30,004 bases of DNA from Calditrichota bacterium (GCA_008501655.1 QQUK01000352.1:1-30004), one strand, 5' to 3'; positions 17,047 through 24,915 are shown, numbered from the stretch's first letter. Numbers and translations: made by a program. The notes: a model not told the origin generated them from the letters alone.

Positions 17047-18090
17047 ATGACCGAAGACTTAAAAGAGAAAAAAATACTCGTTACCGGTGCTTCCGGTTCT
17101 CTCGGTTCACAAATTCTGTTTGAACTGAATAAACATAATGTCAAACCGATAGCGCATATCCGTGAATCATCTGATACAACCTATATCGATTCCCTTGGAT
17201 TGGAAAAAAGGATTGCAGATTTGCGAAGACGGGACCAGATGGCATCGCTGGTTGATGGCGTCGATTATATTATCCATACAGCAGCCTATGTCAATTTCCG
17301 TGCTGACCGCCTGACCCAGTTCACCGGATTGAATACAATTGGTGCTCTCGATTTATTTAATGCTGCCAAAACATCTGGAGTGAAACGGTTTCTCCATGTT
17401 TCCACGGTTGGTGCCATTGGCGGTATCAATCGTAAAGAGAATTTAAAAAATCTTGAAGATATGCTTGCCAATGAAGACACAAAATTTAATCTCGAACATT
17501 TGCGTATCCCCTACATTATGACAAAACATGCAGCCGAAGTTGAACTGATAAAAGCGCACGATACATCATCAAAGACCGAACTTATAATGGTAAACCCCTC
17601 AATAATTATCGCTCCTTCAAAAACTGAAGATGACCGGGTGCGGGCATTACGATTGTTTGGACGCTTGATTTTTCCTGAGATTCCGGTTCGCATTAATATG
17701 GTTGATATCCGCGATGTCGCCCGGGGAATCGTCTCTGCACTAAAAAAAGGGGAAAACGGACATCGGTATATTTTAGGTGGTGATAATATTTCTGTCCGTG
17801 AACTTGCCTTGACATCATCGGCAGTCTTAGGTAAAATCCCGCATATGGTTCGGTTCCCGAGAGGGCTATACGATTTTACTTCGTCACTTTCATATATGTG
17901 GTCAAAAGTATTCGGACGAGCAAATATTAAATATTATCCCGATGTTGTCAAACTGCTCGACTATGACTGGGCATTCTCATCCAAAAAGGCTCATGACCGT
18001 TTTGGCTATAACTGGCGGTCCTTGCATACAACCCTTGAAGATATCATGACCAATAATATGGTCGGTACATTCATGAAGCCGGAACCGTAA
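17047..18090 (+). CDS. NAD-dependent epimerase/dehydratase (extended SDR)
   Basis: A 347-aa extended SDR with TGASGSLG at residues 13-20, the triad serine in HVSTVGAIGG (S119) and the catalytic Y156-IMT-K160. A charged insertion (about 128-150) lies between the serine and tyrosine. It is of the same broad class as the SDR at 7324 but not a close copy. Substrate unknown. It heads three tightly spaced plus-strand genes, with the next start 3 bases after its stop. A TATAAT at 16991-16996 is a plausible -10 box, but no good -35 box is placed for it. Confidence 0.83.
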   Translation: MTEDLKEKKILVTGASGSLGSQILFELNKHNVKPIAHIRESSDTTYIDSLGLEKRIADLRRRDQMASLVDGVDYIIHTAAYVNFRADRLTQFTGLNTIGALDLFNAAKTSGVKRFLHVSTVGAIGGINRKENLKNLEDMLANEDTKFNLEHLRIPYIMTKHAAEVELIKAHDTSSKTELIMVNPSIIIAPSKTEDDRVRALRLFGRLIFPEIPVRINMVDIRDVARGIVSALKKGENGHRYILGGDNISVRELALTSSAVLGKIPHMVRFPRGLYDFTSSLSYMWSKVFGRANIKYYPDVVKLLDYDWAFSSKKAHDRFGYNWRSLHTTLEDIMTNNMVGTFMKPEP

Positions 18091-18093
18091 TCT

Positions 18094-19809
18094 ATGCCTC
18101 AATCACATCATAAAATTCTGAAACTGATTAAACAGCTTGAAAAGCTGAAAACTTCATTTAACAAACAGACAGCATCAGAAAAATTATCCATTCTTCGAAA
18201 ATTATCCAAATCTCAATTCACCGGGGCGGAATCTCTCAAGCTGTATCATGATTCACTTTGTTTTCTGAGAGCTTACCCGGATAATGCGACTATTTTCAAA
18301 TTAGTCGATAAAGAGTTAAAATCATTTTCAAAACGGATTAGTTATTATAAAAAGAAAACTTCTGATAAAAAGGGTGATAATTTTTATAACTCCGGTATTG
18401 TGAACTCTGTGACCGAACATCCTTATTCACTCGGTGCTGCTGAATATCTGATTGATGAATACAATAATGCGCTCACAATTGACTGGGAGGTCAATGATGA
18501 AGTCGCCGATAAGCTGAATGAGTCTATCCAGCATCTGCTTGCTTATCAGGAAAACGATACGTTTGACAATGATGATTATCTTGATACGGTCGAGTGGCTT
18601 GAGGATGCTTCCGCTAAAAACAAAAAATCGGTGTTGACTACTTTAGTTAATCTGTTCAGATATTCGTACTTATCGCGCGATCTGCAGGTTCATTTTTATG
18701 ATAATCTGGAGTTAGCACCGGACTGGGATTTAACTAACTCCAAAGGATCGAGGACATTAAAACAAGTTGGGTCACCAAAACTTTTTTACCAAAAAGAACC
18801 GATTAAAAAACGTTCTGCTAATCTCAGAGATGAATTGAAAAAACCGACGGCTAAGCTGAAACATCTTTCGAAAAAAGAGGGACTACAGCGGGTTAAAGAT
18901 ATAAATGAAGTCCTCGGGGTTCGCAACAGGGAACTGTTTCCGTTGACGTATGCAAACCCGGAGGAAGTATACGTATACGAACCGGGACGGGGTGTTCAGA
19001 TATATTTATATGGTGCCAAAAATAACATCCGCTTGCCTCTTGAGTCAAACTTTGGGGCGATGATTGTCCGGAACGGTTTACCGATTGGTTATGGAATAGC
19101 TGCTACTTTATTTGAGCGGGTGGAGATAGCGATAAATATCTTTCCGGCTTTTCGTTCGGGTGAGTCAGCTTTTATAATCGAGCAGTTTTTTAAACTCTTT
19201 TATAAACGGTTTAACTCAAGGCTCTTTTTAGTGCGCAGTTATCAGATGGGTGACGGTGATGACGAACCGCTTAAATCGGGGGCTCTCTGGTTTTACTACA
19301 AACTTGGATTCCGGGCGGTGAAAGAGAATATCCGGAAAATGATTGCCAAAGAAGCTGATGTTATCAAAAGTAAAAATAAATATCGTTCTCCGATTGAGAA
19401 ATTAAGGAAACTTGCCAAGTCCGATGTCTTTCTGCATGTCGATGAATCAAAAATGGATAAGTACCAGGAGCTGTCGCTTATTAATTTAGGGATGGTTGTA
19501 TCAAATGACTGTGCTGAGAAATTTGAATCAAACCGGGGGTTGATGATTGAAAAGTCGATTGAGAAACTTACCCGGACATTGCCAATAAAAAACTGGAAAC
19601 AATGGGATGAGAACGAACAGCTCGCTCTGAAACGACTTGCCCCGCTGTTTGTTAATGTTCTCAAAAAGGCTAAATGGACTTCAAAGGAAAAGCGGGAGCT
19701 TGTTGAGATTATCAAAGCAAAAGGGAACAGATGCGAGCGGAAATTTTCGTTTTTAATGAGTGAGAATGAGAAGCTACAGAATGTGATTTACAAATTATCA
19801 CAAATCTAG
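18094..19809 (+). CDS. Uncharacterised protein with a GNAT-like region
   Basis: A 571-aa cytoplasmic protein with no signal peptide or membrane segment, rich in Lys and Leu. I do not recognise the whole protein. Residues about 318-410 (FGAMIVRNGLPIGYG, INIFPAFRSGESAFIIEQFF, SGALWFYYKLGFR) look like the core of a GNAT acyltransferase: a beta strand, an Arg/Gly-containing turn that could hold the CoA pyrophosphate, a helix, and the final YYKLGFR strand usual in GNATs. The N-terminal 300 and C-terminal 150 residues are helical and unassigned. It starts 3 bases after the SDR stop without a Shine-Dalgarno sequence and is 12 bases before the Cdd1-like gene, so it is in an operon with both. Confidence 0.7.
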   Translation: MPQSHHKILKLIKQLEKLKTSFNKQTASEKLSILRKLSKSQFTGAESLKLYHDSLCFLRAYPDNATIFKLVDKELKSFSKRISYYKKKTSDKKGDNFYNSGIVNSVTEHPYSLGAAEYLIDEYNNALTIDWEVNDEVADKLNESIQHLLAYQENDTFDNDDYLDTVEWLEDASAKNKKSVLTTLVNLFRYSYLSRDLQVHFYDNLELAPDWDLTNSKGSRTLKQVGSPKLFYQKEPIKKRSANLRDELKKPTAKLKHLSKKEGLQRVKDINEVLGVRNRELFPLTYANPEEVYVYEPGRGVQIYLYGAKNNIRLPLESNFGAMIVRNGLPIGYGIAATLFERVEIAINIFPAFRSGESAFIIEQFFKLFYKRFNSRLFLVRSYQMGDGDDEPLKSGALWFYYKLGFRAVKENIRKMIAKEADVIKSKNKYRSPIEKLRKLAKSDVFLHVDESKMDKYQELSLINLGMVVSNDCAEKFESNRGLMIEKSIEKLTRTLPIKNWKQWDENEQLALKRLAPLFVNVLKKAKWTSKEKRELVEIIKAKGNRCERKFSFLMSENEKLQNVIYKLSQI

Positions 19810-19821
19810 TTTTAATATATT

Positions 19822-20091
19822 ATGGAAACTCGTAAACTCAAAGATCTGGTATCAATCGGGAAAGCATTTCTTCGCGATTTTGAGAAGCTTGGTATTCATT
19901 CTGTCGAAGATTTAAAAGGTCAAAATGCAGATGAATTGTTTGAGCGTCTAAAAGCGGTTACCGGTGTCCGTCAGGATCCATGTGTGCATGATACATTCCG
20001 ATGTGCGATTGCTCAGGCTGAGAACCCGGATTTGCCCGATGAACAGAAACAGTGGTGGTACTGGTCGAAAGTCCGGAAAGCTAAAAATTAG
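19822..20091 (+). CDS. Cdd1/pathogenicity-locus helix-hairpin-helix protein
   Basis: An 89-aa protein matching the Cdd1 (pathogenicity locus) family. A helix-hairpin-helix-like N-terminal half (LVSIGKAFLRDFEKLGIHS, then VEDLKGQNADELFERL) is followed by the conserved DPCVHDTFRCAIAQAENP (about 52-69) and a Trp-rich end, KQWWYWSKV. The fold suggests DNA or nucleic acid binding; the actual role is unknown. It is the last gene of the SDR/571-aa operon. A T-rich stretch follows the stop, and the convergent lipoprotein gene ends 5 bases away. Confidence 0.82.
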   Translation: METRKLKDLVSIGKAFLRDFEKLGIHSVEDLKGQNADELFERLKAVTGVRQDPCVHDTFRCAIAQAENPDLPDEQKQWWYWSKVRKAKN

Positions 20092-20096
20092 TTTTT

Positions 20097-20900
20097 TTAC
20101 TTACCTTTACTTTGAGTAAAAGAACTCAAAGTATATATCCTCTCTAAATCCATTAAACCTATCACATCAAAATTTTCATCATATATATTTATATCTAACG
20201 CGATTATTCTCTTCTTGACCAAACCGATTTCAGAATAATAATCATATATTTTGTAATTAGGTTGATCAAGATAATTCGAGGTTATTACAAAGCAATATTG
20301 ATTTCCACCTTGAGTTGTAATCCACTTATAATCAGATATTTTTTTTTCAACATTATCCAGCGCAAAAGAAGTATCAGAGTATTTCCATGTTTTACCCAAA
20401 ATTATTGGATATTCCATATTTTGAAATATGTTAAACCATACTGACGCATTATTTTTTCTTAATTTTGTATGAAATTCTTCATTATGGTAAATTTGAGATA
20501 ATGAAAAATCTCCGACTAATGTACCGCCAAAGTTAAACAATCCATCATTTGTATTACAAAAATACCCTGACCTTGAATATGTATGTAACAACGTATCAGC
20601 ATCGTATCTATCCAATCTTGATTGAACAAAGAAAGCACCCGGTTCATTCAAGCCGTAATCATAAACACCTAAATCATATTGCAATACTGAAACAAAATAT
20701 TTTCCATTAAATATTGGTAGTTCTACATTATCAGTGTTGGAACGAATATTCGTAAAAACATCAGATACCTGATAAGCCCATTTGTTGCCGACTTCAAGCG
20801 GATAGCGAAAGTTAGTAAAGTCGGTTTTATTCGGTTCGGTTGGTTTGTCGCAGGAGCTGATAAATAGGAGAATTAGAATTAAGAAAATTTTAAGTTTCAT
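20097..20900 (-). CDS. Lipoprotein of unknown function
   Basis: A 267-aa exported lipoprotein. The signal peptide ends in a lipobox, FISSC, with Cys17 as the lipidated residue. The mature part starts with a short polar linker and the pattern NFRYPLEVGNKWAYQVSD (about 30-47), often seen in secreted beta-rich proteins of FCB bacteria. The rest is Tyr/Asn/Asp-rich with no catalytic motif I can name. The ATG at 20900 is fixed by a strong GGAGG 9 bases upstream; an ATG at 20918 would place that site inside the gene. The gene is clearly more AT-rich than its neighbours, a possible sign of transfer. Confidence 0.8.
   Translation of the reverse strand: MKLKIFLILILLFISSCDKPTEPNKTDFTNFRYPLEVGNKWAYQVSDVFTNIRSNTDNVELPIFNGKYFVSVLQYDLGVYDYGLNEPGAFFVQSRLDRYDADTLLHTYSRSGYFCNTNDGLFNFGGTLVGDFSLSQIYHNEEFHTKLRKNNASVWFNIFQNMEYPIILGKTWKYSDTSFALDNVEKKISDYKWITTQGGNQYCFVITSNYLDQPNYKIYDYYSEIGLVKKRIIALDINIYDENFDVIGLMDLERIYTLSSFTQSKGK
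20109..20132. other. Hairpin at convergent gene junction
   Basis: A perfect 9-bp inverted repeat (ACTTTGAGT, 20109-20117, and its complement, 20124-20132) surrounds a 6-base loop inside the last codons of the lipoprotein gene, 18 bases beyond the Cdd1-like stop. Neither side has a proper T run directly after it, so a bidirectional terminator is only a possibility. Confidence 0.3.
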
Positions 20901-20972
20901 TTTAATAAACCTCCACACATTTTATTCGTATTAAAGATACTATATGAATAATTTAAGTCAAGAGAGATACTT

Positions 20973-22229
20973 ATGTCCGATATTCGAAAACTAACTAAAA
21001 AAGATCTGCAATCGTTCTCAGAGATTGCATCGGGGGCATTCCCCGGAATGGGTGTTGCCACCAAAGAGGATATTGAAAAACTTGCCGAAGGTTTAAAAAA
21101 ACGGCATGATTCCAAAATCTCGACATTCTACGGACTGTTCAAGGGAAAAAATCTTGCCGGCGGAATGATGCTTCACAATTACAGAATGAATCTGTTCGGT
21201 CATAAAGTAGGATGCGGCGGCGGTGGGTTTTTGGTTGTGTCGCTTCTGCATAAAAAAGAACATGTCGGTCGCGACCTCTGCCGTTTTTTTATGAAAGAGT
21301 CGAGGAAAAACGGAGATTTGTTTACAGCTTTATATCCGTTCCGACCGGATTTTTATCGGGATATGGGTGCCGGGTATGGCGCCAAAGCATCGGTATATAA
21401 TTTTGCACCGAAAGACCTGCCTAAAAACGGTTCAAAAAAATATTTAAGAGAACTTACAGAAAAAGATATTCCAAAAATTATCGATTGTTTCAACACATAC
21501 GCCGACTCACGTACCGGGATGTTTTACGATTATGAGGAATACCGCATCGCCAATATGAAACGTCATGCTAAATCGAAGTATTACGGCTATAAAAAAGATG
21601 GAAAGTTGTTAGGGTATTTTGCACTGGAGTTTCTGAAAGACAATCCTCATGATTTCATGAAATACGAAACAAGAATAAACGAACTTATTTATCTTAACAG
21701 AGATGTATTCGAATCATTTTTGTCGTTTCTCCATTCACAGAAAGACCAGATAGACCGGATACAATATATTACATTTGATGATACGTTTCATTTTCTTCCG
21801 AAAGACCCGCGTAACGGGAGCGGTAAGATGTATCCCTCGGTGTACCATGAAACAAATGTTGCCTCTATTGGGATTATGTATCGCATTGTAAATACCAAAG
21901 GACTGTTTAAAACGCTTGCTGACCGGTCATTTAATGATGTCTCGATTCGGGTGAAGTTTGATATCAAAGATACATTCCTTCCGGAAAATGGGAAACCGTT
22001 TGTGGTGCATTTTGACAACGGTTATCCGACTTTGAAAGCTGCGACTGCAAAATCTGATGTTACACTGAAAATTGATATAGCTGATTTTTCGTCACTGATA
22101 TTAGGGGCTGTTGATTTTAATTCGCTCTATGATTATAAACTTGCTGAGCTTTCGAATTCTAAATATGTCGAGACGCTATTCAGATTATTCCGGACTGACC
22201 GGAAACCGGAATGCTGGACACATTTTTAA
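20973..22229 (+). CDS. Eis-like GNAT N-acetyltransferase
   Basis: A 418-aa protein with the three-part build of Eis-type acetyltransferases. An N-terminal GNAT domain (about 1-150) has the CoA loop following VSLLHKKEHVGRDL (about 90-103) and the LYPFRPDFYRDMG segment. A second GNAT-like half spans about 150-290, and a C-terminal SCP2-like domain about 310-418 (PFVVHFDNGYPTLK, then the ending CWTHF). Relatives acetylate amines, including aminoglycosides in mycobacteria, but the substrate here is unknown and resistance should not be assumed. It is a single gene, divergent from the lipoprotein, and a repeat cluster begins 6 bases after its stop. Confidence 0.85.
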   Translation: MSDIRKLTKKDLQSFSEIASGAFPGMGVATKEDIEKLAEGLKKRHDSKISTFYGLFKGKNLAGGMMLHNYRMNLFGHKVGCGGGGFLVVSLLHKKEHVGRDLCRFFMKESRKNGDLFTALYPFRPDFYRDMGAGYGAKASVYNFAPKDLPKNGSKKYLRELTEKDIPKIIDCFNTYADSRTGMFYDYEEYRIANMKRHAKSKYYGYKKDGKLLGYFALEFLKDNPHDFMKYETRINELIYLNRDVFESFLSFLHSQKDQIDRIQYITFDDTFHFLPKDPRNGSGKMYPSVYHETNVASIGIMYRIVNTKGLFKTLADRSFNDVSIRVKFDIKDTFLPENGKPFVVHFDNGYPTLKAATAKSDVTLKIDIADFSSLILGAVDFNSLYDYKLAELSNSKYVETLFRLFRTDRKPECWTHF

Positions 22230-22235
22230 TTTTAT

Positions 22236-22264
22236 GGCAGAACCACTAAAGGGTTCTGCCCTAC
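22236..22264. repeat. Palindromic element A1 (hairpin plus CTAC)
   Basis: A 9-bp perfect inverted repeat, GGCAGAACC (22236-22244) and its complement (22252-22260), is followed directly by CTAC at 22261-22264. On the minus strand it reads GTAG and then a hairpin, the layout of REP elements. No T run follows, so it is not a typical terminator for the gene ending at 22229. Confidence 0.75.
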
Positions 22265-22270
22265 AAAACT

Positions 22271-22646
22271 GGATCCCCGCCTTCGCGGGGAAGGAGTGAC
22301 AACAGGGGGTTTTCTTTCATAGTTAGGTGTTGTCAGATGTCTCGCCGGACAATAAAGTCAAGAGGATAGCCCGCCATGGCGGGTTGACCTACGTTCTGGA
22401 TCCCCGCCTTCGCGGGGAAGGAATGACAGGGGGTTTTCTTTCATAGGTGGTGTTGTCAGGCGTCTCGCCGGACAATAAAGTCAAGAGCACAGCCCGCCAT
22501 AGCGGGTTGACCTTCGTTTAGGATCCCCGCCTTCGCGGGGAAGGAGTGACAGGGGGTTTTCTTTCATAGTTTGGTGTTGTCAGGCATCTTGCCTGACAAT
22601 AAACTGCAAGAGCACAGCCCGCCATGGCGGGTTGAACTTCGTTTCT
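22271..22646. repeat. Three tandem copies of a 123-127-bp composite repeat
   Basis: Copies begin at 22271, 22398 and 22521, each with GGATCCCCGCCTTCGCGGGG. Every unit carries three palindromes: CCCCGC/GCGGGG; a TTGTCAGGC-type stem (perfect in copy 3, degenerate in copies 1 and 2); and a GTCAA...TTGAC stem enclosing CCCGCC/GGCGGG. In copy 1 the last stem is followed by CTAC (22389-22392). In copies 2 and 3 this has drifted to CTTC or been lost. The GC-rich, protein-free sequence differs sharply from the genes on either side. It fills most of the 540-base gap between the Eis-like and pepF genes. Confidence 0.9.
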
Positions 22647-22651
22647 GTTAC

Positions 22652-22677
22652 GTCGAAAGTCAAGACTTTCGACCTAC
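22652..22677. repeat. Palindromic element with CTAC end
   Basis: A 10-bp perfect inverted repeat, GTCGAAAGTC (22652-22661) and its complement (22664-22673), is followed directly by CTAC (22674-22677). It has the same design as the element at 22236 and closes the repeat cluster ahead of pepF. Confidence 0.8.
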
Positions 22678-22769
22678 ACATGAACTTGATAAAAATCCAA
22701 TTGTTGCTTTCTGAGCTCAAATTCGCTTTATTATCCGAAAATACTACAATTAATAATTTCGAGGTGCAA

Positions 22770-24584
22770 ATGACCACAGGTACAAAAGATAAAAACGCTA
22801 TCCCAAAACGTCATGAAATAGACGAAAAATACCGCTGGAAACTGACTGATATCTACAAAGATAACGGTGCATGGGAGGCTGATTTTGAAAAGATTCAGCT
22901 TCTGATGACCGAACTGAAAACGTTCTCCGGAAATCTGAATAATGCTGATTCGCTGTTTGATTGTCTGGAAGCCCGTTCCGAGATGTCGCGCATCATGTCC
23001 TGTCTGTTTCAGTACTCTAAACTGAATCTTGATCTGGACAGTCGGAACTCAACATTCAAAGAGATGGTCGACCGGGCGATGATGCTTTCCTCAGAATCAT
23101 CAGCGGCGGCATCTTTTATCGAACCAGAGCTTCTCAAAATGTCCGATGAAGAATTGCTGAAACTTTCCCTGCAGTTTAAAGAAAAAGATAGATACGATTT
23201 TTATATCAAGGAACTGATTCGGGAACGGAACCATGTCCGTTCGGAGGATATTGAAGAGATTCTTTCGATGACGACGACATTTGCCTCCGGTGCCGAACAG
23301 ACATTTTCGATGCTTGATGATGCTGATATTACCTATCCGACTATTAAAGATGAAGACGGTAACGACCTGCAGTTGACCAAACAACGTTATGCCAAATGTA
23401 TGGATTCCTCCGTCCGCCGGGTTCGCAAAGATGCCAATGAAGGTTTTTATAAACCGTACAAGGAACATATCAATACAATTGCCTCAACATTATCGAGCGA
23501 AGTTTCCAAGAATATTTTTTACACCAAAGCGAGAAAATATAATAATACGCTCCATCGCGCCCTTGATGGTAACAATATTCCGGTGACTGTATACAAATCA
23601 CTTTTGGATACAACCGAAAAACATATTGAAGCTCTCCATAAATGGACATCGCTTCGTAAAAAAGTTTTGAAGCTTGATGAAATCGCACCGTTTGATATGC
23701 TCTGTCCGCTGTTCCCTGATTATGATTACGAAGTTCCGTACGATGAAGCGGTCAACAAAGTTATTGAATGTTGCCATCCGCTTGGTGAGGATTATAACAA
23801 ACGGTTAGTCCATGCGTTCGGGAATCGATGGGTCGATGTTTATGAAACTGACGGTAAAACCGGTGGTGCTTACAGCTGGGGGAACTATTCAGTCCATCCG
23901 TATGTGCTGATGAATTACAACGATACCGTAGACAATATGTTTACTCTTGCTCATGAGCTCGGTCATTGTCTCCACTCGGTTTACTCCAACGAAACTCAGC
24001 CTTTTGCTAAAGCACAGTATTCGATTTTTGTCGCTGAGGTAGCCTCGACTTTGAATGAAGGGCTTCTGCAACAGCATCTTTTGAAACAGGCTAAAACCAA
24101 AGAGGAAAAGATGTACTTGCTGAATCGGCATATCGACAATACCCTCGGTACATTTTTCCATCAGGTGATGTATGCCCGCTTTGAGTTGATGATACATCAG
24201 ATAGTTGAAAAAGGCGGAGCGTTATCTCCGGATACATTGAATAAAATCTGGGGAGACCTGACTCAGAAATATTATGGACCATCGCTTACGATGGATGATA
24301 TGACGCCTTTGAAGTGGAGCCGGATTCCGCATTTTTATATGACGTTTTATGTTTACCAGTATGCGACATCGTATGCGGCATCGCAGGCGATTTTGAAAAA
24401 ATTCCTCGATGGCGAAGAGGGTATCATTGAAAAGTACCTGACCTTGTTGAAATCGGGCGGTCGTGATTATCCGATTAACCTGCTTAAAGAGTGTGGTGTT
24501 GATATGACAACTGCCGACCCGGTACTGGCAACGATTGAGTTGTTTGACCAGCAGGTTGCGGAGTTGGATAAGTTGACGGAGTAG
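22770..24584 (+). CDS. pepF: Oligoendopeptidase F (M3 family metallopeptidase)
   Basis: A 604-aa zinc peptidase of the M3B/PepF type, a cytoplasmic enzyme that cuts short peptides. The zinc site HELGH is at residues 395-399 (LAHELGHCLHS). The downstream VAEVASTLNE carries the third zinc ligand, and the C-terminal HFYMTFYVYQYATSYAAS contains the substrate-contacting Tyr/His region of the family. The N-terminus (about 15-120) is the usual helical PepF domain. I set the start at the ATG at 22770, where GAGGTG lies about 5 bases upstream. The frame stays open back to a TTG at 22632, but that would translate a repeat element. Repeat clusters lie on both sides. Confidence 0.92.
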   Translation: MTTGTKDKNAIPKRHEIDEKYRWKLTDIYKDNGAWEADFEKIQLLMTELKTFSGNLNNADSLFDCLEARSEMSRIMSCLFQYSKLNLDLDSRNSTFKEMVDRAMMLSSESSAAASFIEPELLKMSDEELLKLSLQFKEKDRYDFYIKELIRERNHVRSEDIEEILSMTTTFASGAEQTFSMLDDADITYPTIKDEDGNDLQLTKQRYAKCMDSSVRRVRKDANEGFYKPYKEHINTIASTLSSEVSKNIFYTKARKYNNTLHRALDGNNIPVTVYKSLLDTTEKHIEALHKWTSLRKKVLKLDEIAPFDMLCPLFPDYDYEVPYDEAVNKVIECCHPLGEDYNKRLVHAFGNRWVDVYETDGKTGGAYSWGNYSVHPYVLMNYNDTVDNMFTLAHELGHCLHSVYSNETQPFAKAQYSIFVAEVASTLNEGLLQQHLLKQAKTKEEKMYLLNRHIDNTLGTFFHQVMYARFELMIHQIVEKGGALSPDTLNKIWGDLTQKYYGPSLTMDDMTPLKWSRIPHFYMTFYVYQYATSYAASQAILKKFLDGEEGIIEKYLTLLKSGGRDYPINLLKECGVDMTTADPVLATIELFDQQVAELDKLTE

Positions 24585-24599
24585 GGAAACTATGTGGGT

Positions 24600-24619
24600 G
24601 GCAGACGCGTTCGTCTGCC
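24600..24619. repeat. Palindrome after pepF
   Basis: An 8-bp perfect inverted repeat, GGCAGACG (24600-24607) and its complement (24612-24619), has a 4-base loop and lies 15 bases after the pepF stop. It has the same GGCAG-type stem as the element at 22236 but lacks the CTAC directly after it. A weak terminator role is possible. Confidence 0.6.
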
Positions 24620-24636
24620 CCGGTAGCTTTACATTT

Positions 24637-24682
24637 GTCGGGTTCTTCGCTCGCTTTCGCTCACTCTGGGAACCCGACCTAC
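24637..24682. repeat. Long palindromic element with CTAC end
   Basis: Arms GTCGGGTTC (24637-24645) and GAACCCGAC (24670-24678) enclose 24 bases rich in CGCTC repeats. CTAC follows directly at 24679-24682. It belongs to the same hairpin-plus-CTAC family as the elements upstream of pepF. Confidence 0.75.
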
Positions 24683-24708
24683 AATAGCTTTTTTAAATCA
24701 AAATATTA

Positions 24709-24743
24709 AAAAGTCACACTGAGCGGAGTCGAAGTGGACTTTT
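24709..24743. repeat. Inverted repeat around GAGCGGAGTCGA
   Basis: Near-perfect arms AAAAGTCACACT (24709-24720) and AGTGGACTTTT (24733-24743) enclose GAGCGGAGTCGA. Short repeats with this core are, from memory, common between genes in several bacterial phyla. It has no CTAC end and so appears to be a different family from its neighbours. Confidence 0.6.
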
Positions 24744-24758
24744 CAATATAACTGTACT

Positions 24759-24810
24759 GTCAGGCGTCCCGCCTGACGATAATGTCAAGAGCACAGGGCT
24801 CTTGACCTAC
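24759..24810. repeat. Double-hairpin element with CTAC end
   Basis: Two perfect stems lie in series: GTCAGGCG/CGCCTGAC (24759-24766, 24770-24777) and GTCAAGAGC/GCTCTTGAC (24784-24792, 24798-24806), followed by CTAC at 24807-24810. The linker and the phrase GTCAAGAGCACAG are shared with the tandem units at 22271-22646. On the minus strand it reads GTAG, hairpin, short linker, hairpin. It ends 44 bases before the likely promoter of the next gene. Confidence 0.82.
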
Positions 24811-24853
24811 TTTTCTCTTAACCTAATCATAATAATCTTTTAACAAAAAACTC

Positions 24854-24882
24854 TTGAACCGGTGTATATTTTCCGCTACTTT
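24854..24882 (+). promoter_or_regulatory. Probable promoter of the M1-like peptidase gene
   Basis: TTGAAC (24854-24859) and TACTTT (24877-24882) are separated by 17 bases, about 33 bases ahead of the start codon. TACTTTGG also resembles the TAnnTTTG box of Bacteroidota promoters, shifted by one base. Confidence 0.45.
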
Positions 24883-24915
24883 GGTTAAAACAATCATATT
24901 CAAAGGATTTGAAAA

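Noticed and set aside
20973..22229. Aminoglycoside resistance gene
   Set aside because: Only the general Eis-like domain build is visible. The family is broad and substrate preference cannot be read from the sequence.
22236..22260. Terminator for the Eis-like gene
   Set aside because: The stem is good, but it is followed by CTACAAAAC and not a T run. The CTAC end and the relatives nearby point to a repeat element.
22271..22646. Possible CRISPR array
   Set aside because: Only three units of about 125 bp repeat along their whole length. There are no short repeats with unique spacers and no cas genes nearby.
22632..22769. N-terminal extension of oligoendopeptidase F by 46 residues
   Set aside because: The extension begins with TTG, reads through a perfect palindrome of the repeat cluster, and lacks a ribosome site. 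The ATG at 22770 has GAGGTG upstream.
23100..23468. Antisense 122-codon reading frame inside pepF
   Set aside because: It lies wholly opposite a well-supported gene, has no ribosome site or recognisable motif, and is expected by chance from the codon pattern of the sense strand.
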